Positions 43,353 through 51,505 of a stretch of 64,000 bases of DNA are shown here, piece after piece. The first letter of the stretch is position 1. Each line of letters begins with the position of its first letter. Below the pieces are notes generated by a model. That model saw nothing but the letters and a program-made list of their open reading frames with translations. It did not search any database and was not told where the DNA came from. Source of the stretch: Spirochaetaceae bacterium (GTDB lineage Bacteria; Spirochaetota; Spirochaetia; Treponematales; Treponemataceae); NCBI GenBank assembly GCA_017618015.1, contig JAFZVC010000037.1, positions 62,001 to 126,000 on the forward strand, given 5' to 3'. The position numbers and the translations under genes are program-made.

Positions 43353-44507
43353 ATGAAAAAACGTAAGTTTCTTATTCTTTTCCTGAATACTGGCGGTGGT
43401 CATAAAGCTGCCGCAAATGTTCTAAAAACGATGATTGAGGAGCGGTATCCAGGTTCTGAAGCTAAAATCGTGAACGGATTCTCCAAAAAAAGTCGCCTGC
43501 CAAAGCTGTTTTTCGTTGACTTTTATCATATTTCAATGAATTTCTTTTCTTCTCTGTACAGTTTTGTATACAGGTTCGGAAACAATTCATTGTTCGTCCG
43601 TGTCGCTCACTTGCTTTTGCAGACATATACAATCCCATATATACGGAAAATATTCGCCAAAGAGCAGCCGACGGACATAATAAACCTTCATTTCGCGCTT
43701 GAGTCCCCATTGCATTATATGCAACGGGAGCACCCGGAGATAAACACGGTTACGATAGTTCTGGATCCATTCACTGTTCATTCATCCTGGTTTTACGACA
43801 AAAAAGGTTCGTATTTTGTCTTTTCAGAGCGGGTTCGGAAATATGCGGTCGAAAAATGCAGGATCCCGCAGGAGAATATAAAAGTCGTTCCGTTCATTTT
43901 AAACCAGAAGTTTTTGAGTGCCCCAAAGAACGATGAGCTTGTAACACTCAGACAAAAATACGGGATCGCTCCTGATAAAAAGATTGTCCTTCTTGCAGGC
44001 GGAGGCGAGGGGCTGCCAATCGTCATTAAAATAGTAAATGAGTTTATCGCCCGAAAATCAGACTATACAGTTATTGCAGTGTGCGGAAGGAATGTTGCCG
44101 CAATGACTTATTTGAATGTCCTTGCAAAATCGAACAAAACTGTTGGTTCCATTGACCTTAAAGTATTCGGTTTCGTCGATTTTATGGACGAGCTTGTAAA
44201 AATATGCGACTGCGCCGTTATAAAAGCTGGACCGGCTTCTCTTATGGAATGTTTGGCAGCAAGAAAACCAGTCGTTATCTGTGATTTTATATACGGACAG
44301 GAGCTTGGTAACGTTCAGTTTGCCGTTGATAACGGATTCGGAAAGTTCTACAGAAAGCCTTCCCGTATATGTGATGCTGTTGATTATCTTATTTCCGACG
44401 AGAAACGCCATAAAGAGATAGAAAATCGCCTTTCAAACATGCCGATCTCATTTGATACAGGAAAAGTCGTAGATACATTGTTTGATCTTGAGAAAGAAGA
44501 AAAGTAA
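43353..44507 (+). CDS. GT28-type glycolipid glycosyltransferase (MGDG synthase/UgtP-like)
   Basis: 384 residues. LFLNTGGGHKAAANVLKTMIEE is the N-terminal glycine-rich signature of MGDG synthase-like enzymes; KAGPASLMECLAARKPVVICD is the C-terminal sugar-nucleotide motif. DPFTVHSSWFYDKKGSYFV between them fits. Likely adds a second hexose to, or builds, diacylglycerol glycolipids in the inner membrane. It starts 3 nt after the Wzi-like gene, so the two are co-transcribed. No Shine-Dalgarno. Confidence 0.85.
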   Translation: MKKRKFLILFLNTGGGHKAAANVLKTMIEERYPGSEAKIVNGFSKKSRLPKLFFVDFYHISMNFFSSLYSFVYRFGNNSLFVRVAHLLLQTYTIPYIRKIFAKEQPTDIINLHFALESPLHYMQREHPEINTVTIVLDPFTVHSSWFYDKKGSYFVFSERVRKYAVEKCRIPQENIKVVPFILNQKFLSAPKNDELVTLRQKYGIAPDKKIVLLAGGGEGLPIVIKIVNEFIARKSDYTVIAVCGRNVAAMTYLNVLAKSNKTVGSIDLKVFGFVDFMDELVKICDCAVIKAGPASLMECLAARKPVVICDFIYGQELGNVQFAVDNGFGKFYRKPSRICDAVDYLISDEKRHKEIENRLSNMPISFDTGKVVDTLFDLEKEEK

Positions 44508-44566
44508 AGGATTAATCGCAACGAGGGATTGATGCCCAGCTGACCGCTGCGAATAAAACCGTCGTA

Positions 44567-45826
44567 TTATCTCTTGAATTTTTCCCAGATATGATTACGT
44601 GCGCTGAACATTTTTATTTCACGCTTTTCGAACGCTTCCTGAATAAGAGCATCGCAGTCGAGCGCGTTATAAAGTGTCATAGCATCCTCGACACGCGCCC
44701 GTAGAACGGGGTGCTCAGGGGAAAACAGAACGCAGCAGTCCTCATACGGCAGAATAGAAATATCGTAAGTGCCGATTTTTTTGGCGACATAGACAATCTC
44801 TTCTTTATCCATGCCGACAAGCGGACGTAAAAGCGGAAAATCACAGCAGCTTTCCGTAACTTCCATGTTTTCGAGCGTCTGGCTTGCAACTTGACCAAGG
44901 CTTTCGCCTGTAATAAGACAACCGCATTTTATGAACCGTGCGATAAGATTCGCAGTTTTCATCATGCACATGCGCAGAAGCAGCGTGCTGTATGCGTCCG
45001 CTTTTATCCCGTTTACGGGCGCGTGCGTGCGCGTAACTTCTTTTATCCGCATCTGGACATCTGTAAACGGAATAATGTTTATGTGTGTTTCAACACCGTA
45101 GCGTGAAATTACGCTTGCAAGGTCCTCAACTTTTTTCTGGGCTTCTGCAGACGTGTAAGGATACGCATGAAAATAAGCACACTCAACTTTCATTCCGCGT
45201 CGCATCATCTTGTAACCCGCGACAGGCGAATCCAAGCCGCCAGAAAGCAGCAGCAGGCCTTTGCCGCCTGTTCCGACGGGAAGTCCTCTGTGGCCTTTTT
45301 TCGGGTTTCCATAAACGTAGCATTTTTCACGCAGCTCAACTCTGATAAAAAGATCTGGGTTGTGAACGTCAACAGCAAGAAGTCCCTGATCAAAAACATC
45401 GCCTGCTGCTGCGCAGTTTACTTCATAGGAAGAAAGCGGAAATGACTTATCCGGGCGACGCGTATCGATTTTAAAAGTTTTTGCTCCGGCTTCCTTCGCT
45501 TCAAGGCAAAGTTTCATCACCGCTTTTTTTATGCATTCTATATCTTTGTCGCATTTTATTGCTTTTGCCCAGCCTGAAATGCCGATTAAATGCTCCAGCG
45601 TGTATTCAACAGCTTCACATGACTCTTCCGGGCATTCTATATACATACGCCCCGATTTAAGCGATACATGCGCCTTTACCGCCTCAAGATAAAGCTGTGC
45701 GTTATGTACGAGCCTTTTTTCAAACTCTTTGATATTTGAGCCCTTTAAGGTCAATTCGCCAAGTTGGACGAGGTAAGTTTCAGAGAAAATGATTTTATCT
45801 TTGTTTGTCGCTGTTATTTCACTCAT
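44567..45826 (-). CDS. thiI: tRNA uracil 4-sulfurtransferase ThiI (no rhodanese domain)
   Basis: 419 residues. N-terminal ferredoxin-like and THUMP domains (about 1-170, with QLGELTLKGSNIKEFEKRL), PP-loop LLLLSGGLDSPVAGYKMM (about 190-207) and CLITGESLGQVASQTLENM. The sequence stops after the adenylation domain, as in species lacking the rhodanese extension. It makes s4U8 in tRNA and may feed thiazole synthesis. No Shine-Dalgarno; the -10 lies 6 nt upstream of ATG. Confidence 0.94.
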   Translation of the reverse strand: MSEITATNKDKIIFSETYLVQLGELTLKGSNIKEFEKRLVHNAQLYLEAVKAHVSLKSGRMYIECPEESCEAVEYTLEHLIGISGWAKAIKCDKDIECIKKAVMKLCLEAKEAGAKTFKIDTRRPDKSFPLSSYEVNCAAAGDVFDQGLLAVDVHNPDLFIRVELREKCYVYGNPKKGHRGLPVGTGGKGLLLLSGGLDSPVAGYKMMRRGMKVECAYFHAYPYTSAEAQKKVEDLASVISRYGVETHINIIPFTDVQMRIKEVTRTHAPVNGIKADAYSTLLLRMCMMKTANLIARFIKCGCLITGESLGQVASQTLENMEVTESCCDFPLLRPLVGMDKEEIVYVAKKIGTYDISILPYEDCCVLFSPEHPVLRARVEDAMTLYNALDCDALIQEAFEKREIKMFSARNHIWEKFKR

Positions 45827-45832
45827 AGCCGA

Positions 45833-45861
45833 ATAATAGCGTAAAAATCAGAATTGGGCAA
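45833..45861 (-). promoter_or_regulatory. Promoter of thiI, predicted leaderless
   Basis: Minus strand TTGCCC, 17-nt spacer, TATTAT, six nucleotides (TCGGCT), ATG. Confidence 0.55.
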
Positions 45862-45891
45862 CGAACTGCCAGGTAATCTGCTTAAAAGAGT

Positions 45892-45919
45892 TTGACAAAA
45901 TTCTAAAAAATGTTAGAAT
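45892..45919 (+). promoter_or_regulatory. Promoter of the acyl-CoA synthetase gene
   Basis: TTGACA, 16-nt spacer, TAGAAT; leader of about 35 nt with AAGGA. Divergent from the thiI promoter. Confidence 0.75.
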
Positions 45920-45960
45920 AACTATGCTTCAAAAATAATTGGCATAAAAAAGGATTATAG

Positions 45961-47925
45961 ATGAAAAAAAATAAAATGGAGCCTGATAAAACACTCCCTA
46001 ATAATATTCCGCTTATGGTTAAGCAGCGGGCAGAGATTTGTCCGGATCTGTGCGCTCAGGCTGTAAAAAATAATGATGGAGCTTTTGTTTTTTATTCATT
46101 TTCTGATGTATATAAAGATTTTGTCTCCCTTGCAATCGCGTTCTCTGAGCTTGGTATTAAAAGAAACGATCATGTAGCGCTTTTTTCCGATAACTGCCGC
46201 GAATGGCTTCTTACTGACCTTGCTGTTCTTTCGTTAGGAGCTGCGGATGTTCCTCGTGGCTGTGATTCTATGGCTAATGAACTACAGTATATTATCTCTT
46301 TTTCTGAATGCAAAGCAGCTGTATTTGAAAACGAGCGTCAGTTTAACAAAGCTGTAGAAAAAAAAGAATCTGCGCCGCTTCTTGAGAAAGCTGTGTTCTT
46401 TAACGCGCCATCCGAAGAGACGGTTCAAAAAGCGAATTCATTCGGTATTACGACATACGTTTTCAACGATCTTCTTGAAAAAGGTCGTTCGCTTTATGAA
46501 ATCCCCGGTAAAAAAGAATTCGTTGAAAAAGAAATGGACGCCACACAGGGCAGTGATATAGCAACAATCCTTTTTACGTCAGGAACGACAGGAACTCCTA
46601 AAGGAGTTATGCTGACACATAGAAATTACATGGCACAAATGGAAGTCGTTCATCATATTCTTACTGTAAAACCAGGGGATATGTGGCTCACCGTCCTTCC
46701 TGTGTGGCACAGTTTTGAACGATGCCTTGAGTATATGGCGCTCACTCTTAAAAGCGGTATCGCTTATTCAAAGCCGGTTTCCTCTATTATGCTCGCGGAT
46801 TTTGCGAAAATACGCCCGCAGTGGATGTGCGGTGTACCGCGTCTTTGGGAATCGCTTGCGAAAGGCGTTAAGCGTGCAATGAAAAAAGAAGGCGGTATAA
46901 AGTATAAACTTTTCACTTTCTTCATCTCTGCAGGTACAAAATACGCATGGGCAAAAGAACACATAACAGGCTGTGTATGCCGCTTTACAAAACGACCGCG
47001 TTTATTAGACTTTATTGTCGGAATCTTGCCGTTTATCGTACTATGGCCTGTTCATGCGCTTGGTGAACTTCTTGTCTATCGCAAAATCCGCGATAAACTT
47101 GGCGGACGTATTACTGCGGCAATTTCCGGCGGTGGCGCGCTGCAGTATGAGACTGACTGCTTTTACAGGGCGATCGGATTTAAGCTTCTCGAAGGCTACG
47201 GCATAACAGAAGCAGGACCGGTTCTTTCCGTCCGCAATATTTTTAAGCCGCGTCCCGGTTGTGTAGGCGAGATATACCCGTCGGCTAAAATAAAAATTGT
47301 GGCAGAAAAAAACGGCATGCCTGTTTCTGCTGAATCACTCGCGCCGGGCAAGACAGGACTTGTTCTTGCGAAAGGTGACCAGATTATGAAGGGCTATTTT
47401 AAGCAGCCGGAGCTTACCGCCGGAGTCATCGACAATGACGGCTGGCTGAATACAGGCGACCTTGGAAAGCTCACGGTTGACGGAGAAATAAAGATTACAG
47501 GCCGCGCAAAAGATACAATTGTTTTGCTGAACGGCGAGAATATCGAACCGCTTGGAATAGAAACAGCACTTTGCGGAAGCCCTTATATCGAAACGGCTGT
47601 TGTTTTCGGACAGGACGAAAAATTCCTGGGAGCGCTTATTGTTGGCTCCAAAACAGGCATTATGGCGTATGCGGAAGAAAACAACATTCCGTGCAGTGAT
47701 TATGAAGAACTTCTTGCAAGACCAGAGATTGAAGACCTCATTCGTAGCGAGATAGACTCGATAATATCAGCTTCAAACGGTTTTAAGCCGTGCGAGCGTA
47801 TATACAGATTCTTTATACTTGGAAAGTCTTTCGAAATAGGCAGGGAGCTTTCTGCAAAACAAGAATTTATGCGCTATAAGGTAGCAGAACTTTACAAAGA
47901 CAAAATAGCGGAGATGTTCGAGTAA
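45961..47925 (+). CDS. Long-chain fatty acid-CoA ligase (AMP-binding)
   Basis: 654 residues. AMP-binding signature ILFTSGTTGTPKGVMLTHRN, GYGITEAGPVLSVRN (adenine motif), WLNTGDLG and ITGRAKDTIVLLNGENIEP (hinge). It activates fatty acids to acyl-CoA, for uptake and lipid synthesis. The middle carries a hydrophobic stretch (about residues 350-375, LLDFIVGILPFIVLWPVHALG) often seen in membrane-associated FadD-type enzymes. AAGGA lies upstream of the ATG. Confidence 0.92.
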   Translation: MKKNKMEPDKTLPNNIPLMVKQRAEICPDLCAQAVKNNDGAFVFYSFSDVYKDFVSLAIAFSELGIKRNDHVALFSDNCREWLLTDLAVLSLGAADVPRGCDSMANELQYIISFSECKAAVFENERQFNKAVEKKESAPLLEKAVFFNAPSEETVQKANSFGITTYVFNDLLEKGRSLYEIPGKKEFVEKEMDATQGSDIATILFTSGTTGTPKGVMLTHRNYMAQMEVVHHILTVKPGDMWLTVLPVWHSFERCLEYMALTLKSGIAYSKPVSSIMLADFAKIRPQWMCGVPRLWESLAKGVKRAMKKEGGIKYKLFTFFISAGTKYAWAKEHITGCVCRFTKRPRLLDFIVGILPFIVLWPVHALGELLVYRKIRDKLGGRITAAISGGGALQYETDCFYRAIGFKLLEGYGITEAGPVLSVRNIFKPRPGCVGEIYPSAKIKIVAEKNGMPVSAESLAPGKTGLVLAKGDQIMKGYFKQPELTAGVIDNDGWLNTGDLGKLTVDGEIKITGRAKDTIVLLNGENIEPLGIETALCGSPYIETAVVFGQDEKFLGALIVGSKTGIMAYAEENNIPCSDYEELLARPEIEDLIRSEIDSIISASNGFKPCERIYRFFILGKSFEIGRELSAKQEFMRYKVAELYKDKIAEMFE

Positions 47926-47933
47926 CAGGATTG

Positions 47934-48812
47934 ATGCTTGTGAAACTGTTTGATTATTCCGATAATCGCAGTATGGTATTCCGCAAAAAAACGTCTTTTT
48001 TGTTGATGTTCGCTCTTTTCTCTGTTTTCCAGCTTTTTGCCGTCGATAAATGCATCCCGAGTCCCGGAGTGTACGAGAACAGCAACAAGTTCATAATAAT
48101 CTCGGATGAGAACGAGCCGGACAAAGGCGTTTACAAGCTGTTTTACTCATTCTATTACGATGGCGAATATGCGTTCGAGGAAGATAAAGAGCCTTTTTGC
48201 GTCGTAGAAATTGATAACAAGCTTTATACCGATTTTTGGATTCGTTACGATACCGTTATACAATCAGAATCAGAAACAGATTCCGACACGAAATGCGTTT
48301 TCTGGCTTCCTGCCGGTAATATGAAAGAAATATCGCTTAATCCGCCGTGCAGAAAGGAGAGCCTTTACGGATACTGCGTTATATACGGCAAAAACAGCGA
48401 GATTTCGGAAGTCCTGCGCATTCATTATTGGGTCACGGATACTGAATACAGCGATATTCAGGTTTTCATTCCTCTTGAGGACGGAAAAAGCATTGCAATC
48501 CCGGAGTTTACGAAAATAGGTTCCTATAATTACAAATGCATAAACGGACGCAAACCTATTGTCCGTCATGCAGAAAAAGTCGCAGGACTTCCCGACGACG
48601 CTGTTTTTGCCACTGACGGGGATGTAATGGCTTCCGGAAAGTATTTCGCAAAAATCTCAGATTCACTAACTCTCGTAAGCGAGATTCAGGCTCACAACAG
48701 CATCGTGTATCCGCCAAGGTTCTCTGTTCTGGAAATCCGCGAGCCTTCAATTTACAAAAAACTTGAAGAGATGTCTTTAAAAGAAGAGTTCGAAAAGTTC
48801 CCGAAAAAATAA
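47934..48812 (+). CDS. Exported protein of unknown function
   Basis: 292 residues if ATG 47934 is used. The start is uncertain: GTG 47940 and ATG 47973 are also possible, and the last one gives the cleanest signal peptide (MVFRKKTSFLLMFALFSVFQ, ending LFAVD). The mature part is acidic and strand-rich with aromatic residues (YKLFYSFYYDGEYAFE). I recognise no family. It starts 8 nt after the acyl-CoA synthetase and is probably co-transcribed. Confidence 0.6.
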   Translation: MLVKLFDYSDNRSMVFRKKTSFLLMFALFSVFQLFAVDKCIPSPGVYENSNKFIIISDENEPDKGVYKLFYSFYYDGEYAFEEDKEPFCVVEIDNKLYTDFWIRYDTVIQSESETDSDTKCVFWLPAGNMKEISLNPPCRKESLYGYCVIYGKNSEISEVLRIHYWVTDTEYSDIQVFIPLEDGKSIAIPEFTKIGSYNYKCINGRKPIVRHAEKVAGLPDDAVFATDGDVMASGKYFAKISDSLTLVSEIQAHNSIVYPPRFSVLEIREPSIYKKLEEMSLKEEFEKFPKK

Positions 48813-48918
48813 TTTGCGCAAAAACATATAAACGTGTTTGTTGATAATGATGAATTGTTGCAAATAGGCTCGAAAAAACAACAAACAAGTATGTAATAAT
48901 GCTTTTTCTTCGATTTCC

Positions 48919-48945
48919 TTAACATTTTTTTCAATTTTCCGATAC
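48919..48945 (+). promoter_or_regulatory. Possible sigma-28-type promoter of the flbD-motA operon
   Basis: TTAA, 15 nt, TCCGATAC resembles the sigma-28 consensus TAAA-N15-GCCGATAA at six of eight -10 bases. The window encodes its own sigma-28. Other AT-rich -10-like sites are nearby. The 217-nt gap from 48813 holds this, a palindrome and no gene. Confidence 0.4.
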
Positions 48946-48973
48946 TAAAAGAGTAGAAATGGGTGTATTATAT

Positions 48974-48997
48974 ATCTTATTATAGTTATAATAAGAT
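48974..48997 (+). promoter_or_regulatory. 24-bp palindrome upstream of flbD
   Basis: ATCTTATTATA-GT-TATAATAAGAT: two perfect 11-bp arms with a 2-nt centre, 16 nt before the flbD ribosome site. The right arm contains TATAAT. It may be an operator for a dimeric regulator; with only 2 nt between the arms, as RNA it would fold less well than a true hairpin. Confidence 0.6.
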
Positions 48998-49013
48998 GAA
49001 AGTATTATATCGT

Positions 49014-49021
49014 AGGGGTGG
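49014..49021 (+). promoter_or_regulatory. GGGGTGG-type ribosome site of flbD
   Basis: AGGGGTGG lies 8 nt before ATG 49030 and decides that start over the in-frame GTG at 49018, which is part of the site. Confidence 0.6.
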
Positions 49022-49029
49022 ACGATACA

Positions 49030-49227
49030 ATGATTCAGGTCACAAAACTGAATGGTGAAAAATACTGGATAAATCCTCATCAGATAGAAACCATGGAAAT
49101 GAATCCGGACGTAACGCTTCTTATGCTTTCTGGGAAAAAAGTCGTTGTAAAAGATTCCCCGGAAGAAGTGCTTACACGGATAATTGAATATAGAAAAAAG
49201 ATTGGCCTTGTTGGAAACGAGCATTGA
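49030..49227 (+). CDS. flbD: Flagellar protein FlbD
   Basis: 65 residues: MIQVTKLNGEKYWINPHQIE, then MLSGKKVVVKDSPEEVLTRII. This is the small FlbD family always found next to motA in spirochaetes and clostridia. Its role is unclear; it is probably needed for motor assembly or regulation. In other treponemes it follows flgE; here flgE is 42.5 kb away. motA follows after 19 nt. Confidence 0.93.
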   Translation: MIQVTKLNGEKYWINPHQIETMEMNPDVTLLMLSGKKVVVKDSPEEVLTRIIEYRKKIGLVGNEH

Positions 49228-49246
49228 AGGTGATGGGAGGAAATAG

Positions 49247-50029
49247 ATGGATTTAGCGACAATTATTGGTCTTATCGGCGGTGCTGGCATGATCGTCATG
49301 TCTGTTCTTACTTCTGGCGGTAAAATGGGCGATATTATCGATATCCCGTCAGTTTTCATGACGATCGGTGGTTCGTTCATGGCACTGTTGATTTGCGGTC
49401 CTTTGAAGAAAACTCTCGGTATATTCGGCGTCATGGGAAAAGCTTTCAAAATACGTGATTACGGTGAGAAGACGCTCGTTCAGAACATGGTTGCGCTTTC
49501 AGAAAAAGCAAGACGTGAAGGTATTCTTGCTCTTGAAGAAGGTCTTGAAGACCTTGACGATCCGTTTATGAAAAGCGGTTTGCGCCTCGTAGTCGATGGT
49601 ACCGACGGTGCCGTTATCCGGTCTATTATGGAAAGTGAGCTTGACCAGCTTGAAGCCCGTCATATGGGAATGATTACAATTATCAACAACTGGGCCGGTT
49701 ATGGTCCAGGTTTTGGTATGATGGGTACCGTTCTTGGTCTTATTGGTATGTTGAACAACTTGGAAGATAAATCATCTCTTGGTCCTAACATGGCTGTTGC
49801 TCTTGTTACGACCCTTTACGGTTCTATGCTTGCTAACTGGCTTATCGGACCTTTTGGTCAGAAGCTGCTTGCCCATCATAATGCCGAAGTTCAGGTTAAA
49901 GAAATGATTATCGAAGGTGTTCTTTCGATTCAGGCTGGTGATAACCCGCGTATTCTTGCTATGAAGCTTCTTACATACCTTGATCCAGTTTCAAGGAAAG
50001 CAATTGAAGCTGATGTTCTTAAGGACTAA
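49247..50029 (+). CDS. motA: Flagellar stator protein MotA
   Basis: 260 residues. Four membrane helices are visible (about 2-22, 33-52, 147-170, 183-203), with the cytoplasmic loop containing ALEEGLEDLDDPFMKSGLRL. NWAGYGPGFGMMGTVLGLIGML contains the conserved ion-channel Pro/Gly region. With MotB it forms the ion-driven stator that turns FliG. GGGAGG lies upstream. Confidence 0.95.
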   Translation: MDLATIIGLIGGAGMIVMSVLTSGGKMGDIIDIPSVFMTIGGSFMALLICGPLKKTLGIFGVMGKAFKIRDYGEKTLVQNMVALSEKARREGILALEEGLEDLDDPFMKSGLRLVVDGTDGAVIRSIMESELDQLEARHMGMITIINNWAGYGPGFGMMGTVLGLIGMLNNLEDKSSLGPNMAVALVTTLYGSMLANWLIGPFGQKLLAHHNAEVQVKEMIIEGVLSIQAGDNPRILAMKLLTYLDPVSRKAIEADVLKD

Positions 50030-50035
50030 TTGAGT

Positions 50036-50773
50036 ATGGCGAAAAAAGAGAAGAAAGAACCACCCAAGCCTTCCAAGGCGTGGATGGACACCTATGGAGA
50101 CATGATTACTCTTATGCTCTGTTTCTTCGTCATGCTTTATGACCCGTCGGAGACCGATGCTGTGCAGATGGCAGCTCTTACGGCTTCAATTCAGGGCGAT
50201 CCGACTGCCGGTGGTGGTTCTCTTGCGGCTTCTGGACGATTGGCAGATTTAGGAAACACTGTAAGTAGCCTTCCTGCGTTGGAAAGAGGACGGTTGCTCG
50301 GTGTTTCTGAAAAGAAAGCCGTAAGCCTTATCGTACCGGATATTCATACGAATAAAGTAACGGTATCGAGCGATGAGCGCGGGCTTGTAATAACGCTTGC
50401 CTCGGATGCGTTTTTCAAAAAGGGTACAGCAGAGCTCAATATAGAAGATACTAGAGAGACGCTTCAGAATCTTGCTGTGTTCTTGAATTCCGATGAATTA
50501 GTAGACAGTGATGGAAATAAACGTAAGTTTAGAATAGAAGGACATACGGACCCGTATGAATATCGGGATGGTAATTATTTAAGTAATTGGGAACTTTCAA
50601 CGGCACGCGCGATAAACGTTCTTCATTATCTTTCAAACTACGGTGCGGACGAAGAAAGGTTCTCTGTAGCTGGATATGCTGACAATCAGGACATGTTTTC
50701 GAATGAAACTGAAGAAGGTCAGGCATATAATCGTCGAGTTGATATAATTATCCTAGACGAGGGACACTTTTAA
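50036..50773 (+). CDS. motB: Flagellar stator protein MotB
   Basis: 245 residues from ATG 50036 (a TTG at 50030 is also in frame). The single membrane helix starts at TYGDMITLMLCFFVMLY; Asp22 is the ion-carrying residue. The OmpA-type peptidoglycan-binding domain (about 110-240) has FRIEGHTDPYEYRDGNYLSN and NRRVDIIIL. It anchors the stator to the wall. No strong Shine-Dalgarno; it starts 6 nt after motA. Confidence 0.95.
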   Translation: MAKKEKKEPPKPSKAWMDTYGDMITLMLCFFVMLYDPSETDAVQMAALTASIQGDPTAGGGSLAASGRLADLGNTVSSLPALERGRLLGVSEKKAVSLIVPDIHTNKVTVSSDERGLVITLASDAFFKKGTAELNIEDTRETLQNLAVFLNSDELVDSDGNKRKFRIEGHTDPYEYRDGNYLSNWELSTARAINVLHYLSNYGADEERFSVAGYADNQDMFSNETEEGQAYNRRVDIIILDEGHF

Positions 50774-50931
50774 TGATACAATGTATGCGGGTGGAAAAAA
50801 ATAATCCGCATCAGTTTATAAAATGGGAAGTTTCAGGGGTTGAAAAGCTTCTGTTGCAGCCCGTTCTCTGTTGAATTTGCTTTGTGAAGCTTAAAAACGG
50901 AGAAAATTAACGAAAGTTCAGGTAGGTAATT
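50774..50931 (+). other. 158-nt gap between motB and fliL
   Basis: The gap is much larger than any other in this operon. It contains a hairpin, ATGCGG (50785-50790) with CCGCAT (50806-50811), without a T run, and a 29-codon open frame (50785-50874) without a ribosome site. No homologue recognised. Confidence 0.4.
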
Positions 50932-51495
50932 ATGGCTGATGAAGAAGATTTAGGTCTTGATGACAACATCGAAGATGATGGCGGTAGCTCCAAAAAGAAA
51001 GGCGGTGCAGGCGGATTTCTTCCTTCTTTGCTTAAGTGGGTTGCAATTGCTGTAGGTGCTATTATTCTTATAGTCGTTGTGGTTGTTATTACCATGAACA
51101 TAATGAATAAGAATGGTAACGGCACTGTATCCGTAGTTCCTGCTTCATCCGAATATACCGGAAAACGCGAGGACTTAGACTGGTATTCATCAATCGGTTC
51201 AATTCAGGCATCTACTATAGATACGCCTTCTGCAAGCGTTGTTTTCGAAGTAGTTTTGGGTTATAAGAAAGATGATAAAGCTGCTTCTACGGAGATTACA
51301 AGACGGCAGATTCAAATAAAGAACTACCTGCGTCAGAATATCTCATCAAAATCAAAGACAGAGCTTAAAGGAAAGAATACTCAGGCTTTGGAAGAAAAGC
51401 TTAGTATGGAAATTCGTAACTATATAAACGATAATATATTACAAGATTCCAAAATACGCGATGTGCTGTTCTTGCAGCTGAGCGTAGCGGAGTAA
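50932..51495 (+). CDS. fliL: Flagellar basal-body protein FliL
   Basis: 187 residues. An acidic cytoplasmic N-terminus with DEEDLGLDDNIEDDGGS, one membrane helix (about 34-57, WVAIAVGAIILIVVVVVITM) and a periplasmic domain ending IRDVLFLQLSVAE, as FliL. It surrounds and stimulates the stator. AGGTAGG lies upstream. Confidence 0.92.
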   Translation: MADEEDLGLDDNIEDDGGSSKKKGGAGGFLPSLLKWVAIAVGAIILIVVVVVITMNIMNKNGNGTVSVVPASSEYTGKREDLDWYSSIGSIQASTIDTPSASVVFEVVLGYKKDDKAASTEITRRQIQIKNYLRQNISSKSKTELKGKNTQALEEKLSMEIRNYINDNILQDSKIRDVLFLQLSVAE

Positions 51496-51505
51496 AGGGT
51501 CGTAC

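Noticed and set aside
50785-50874. 29-codon frame between motB and fliL as a gene
   Set aside because: No ribosome site, no known match; kept only as part of the gap observation.
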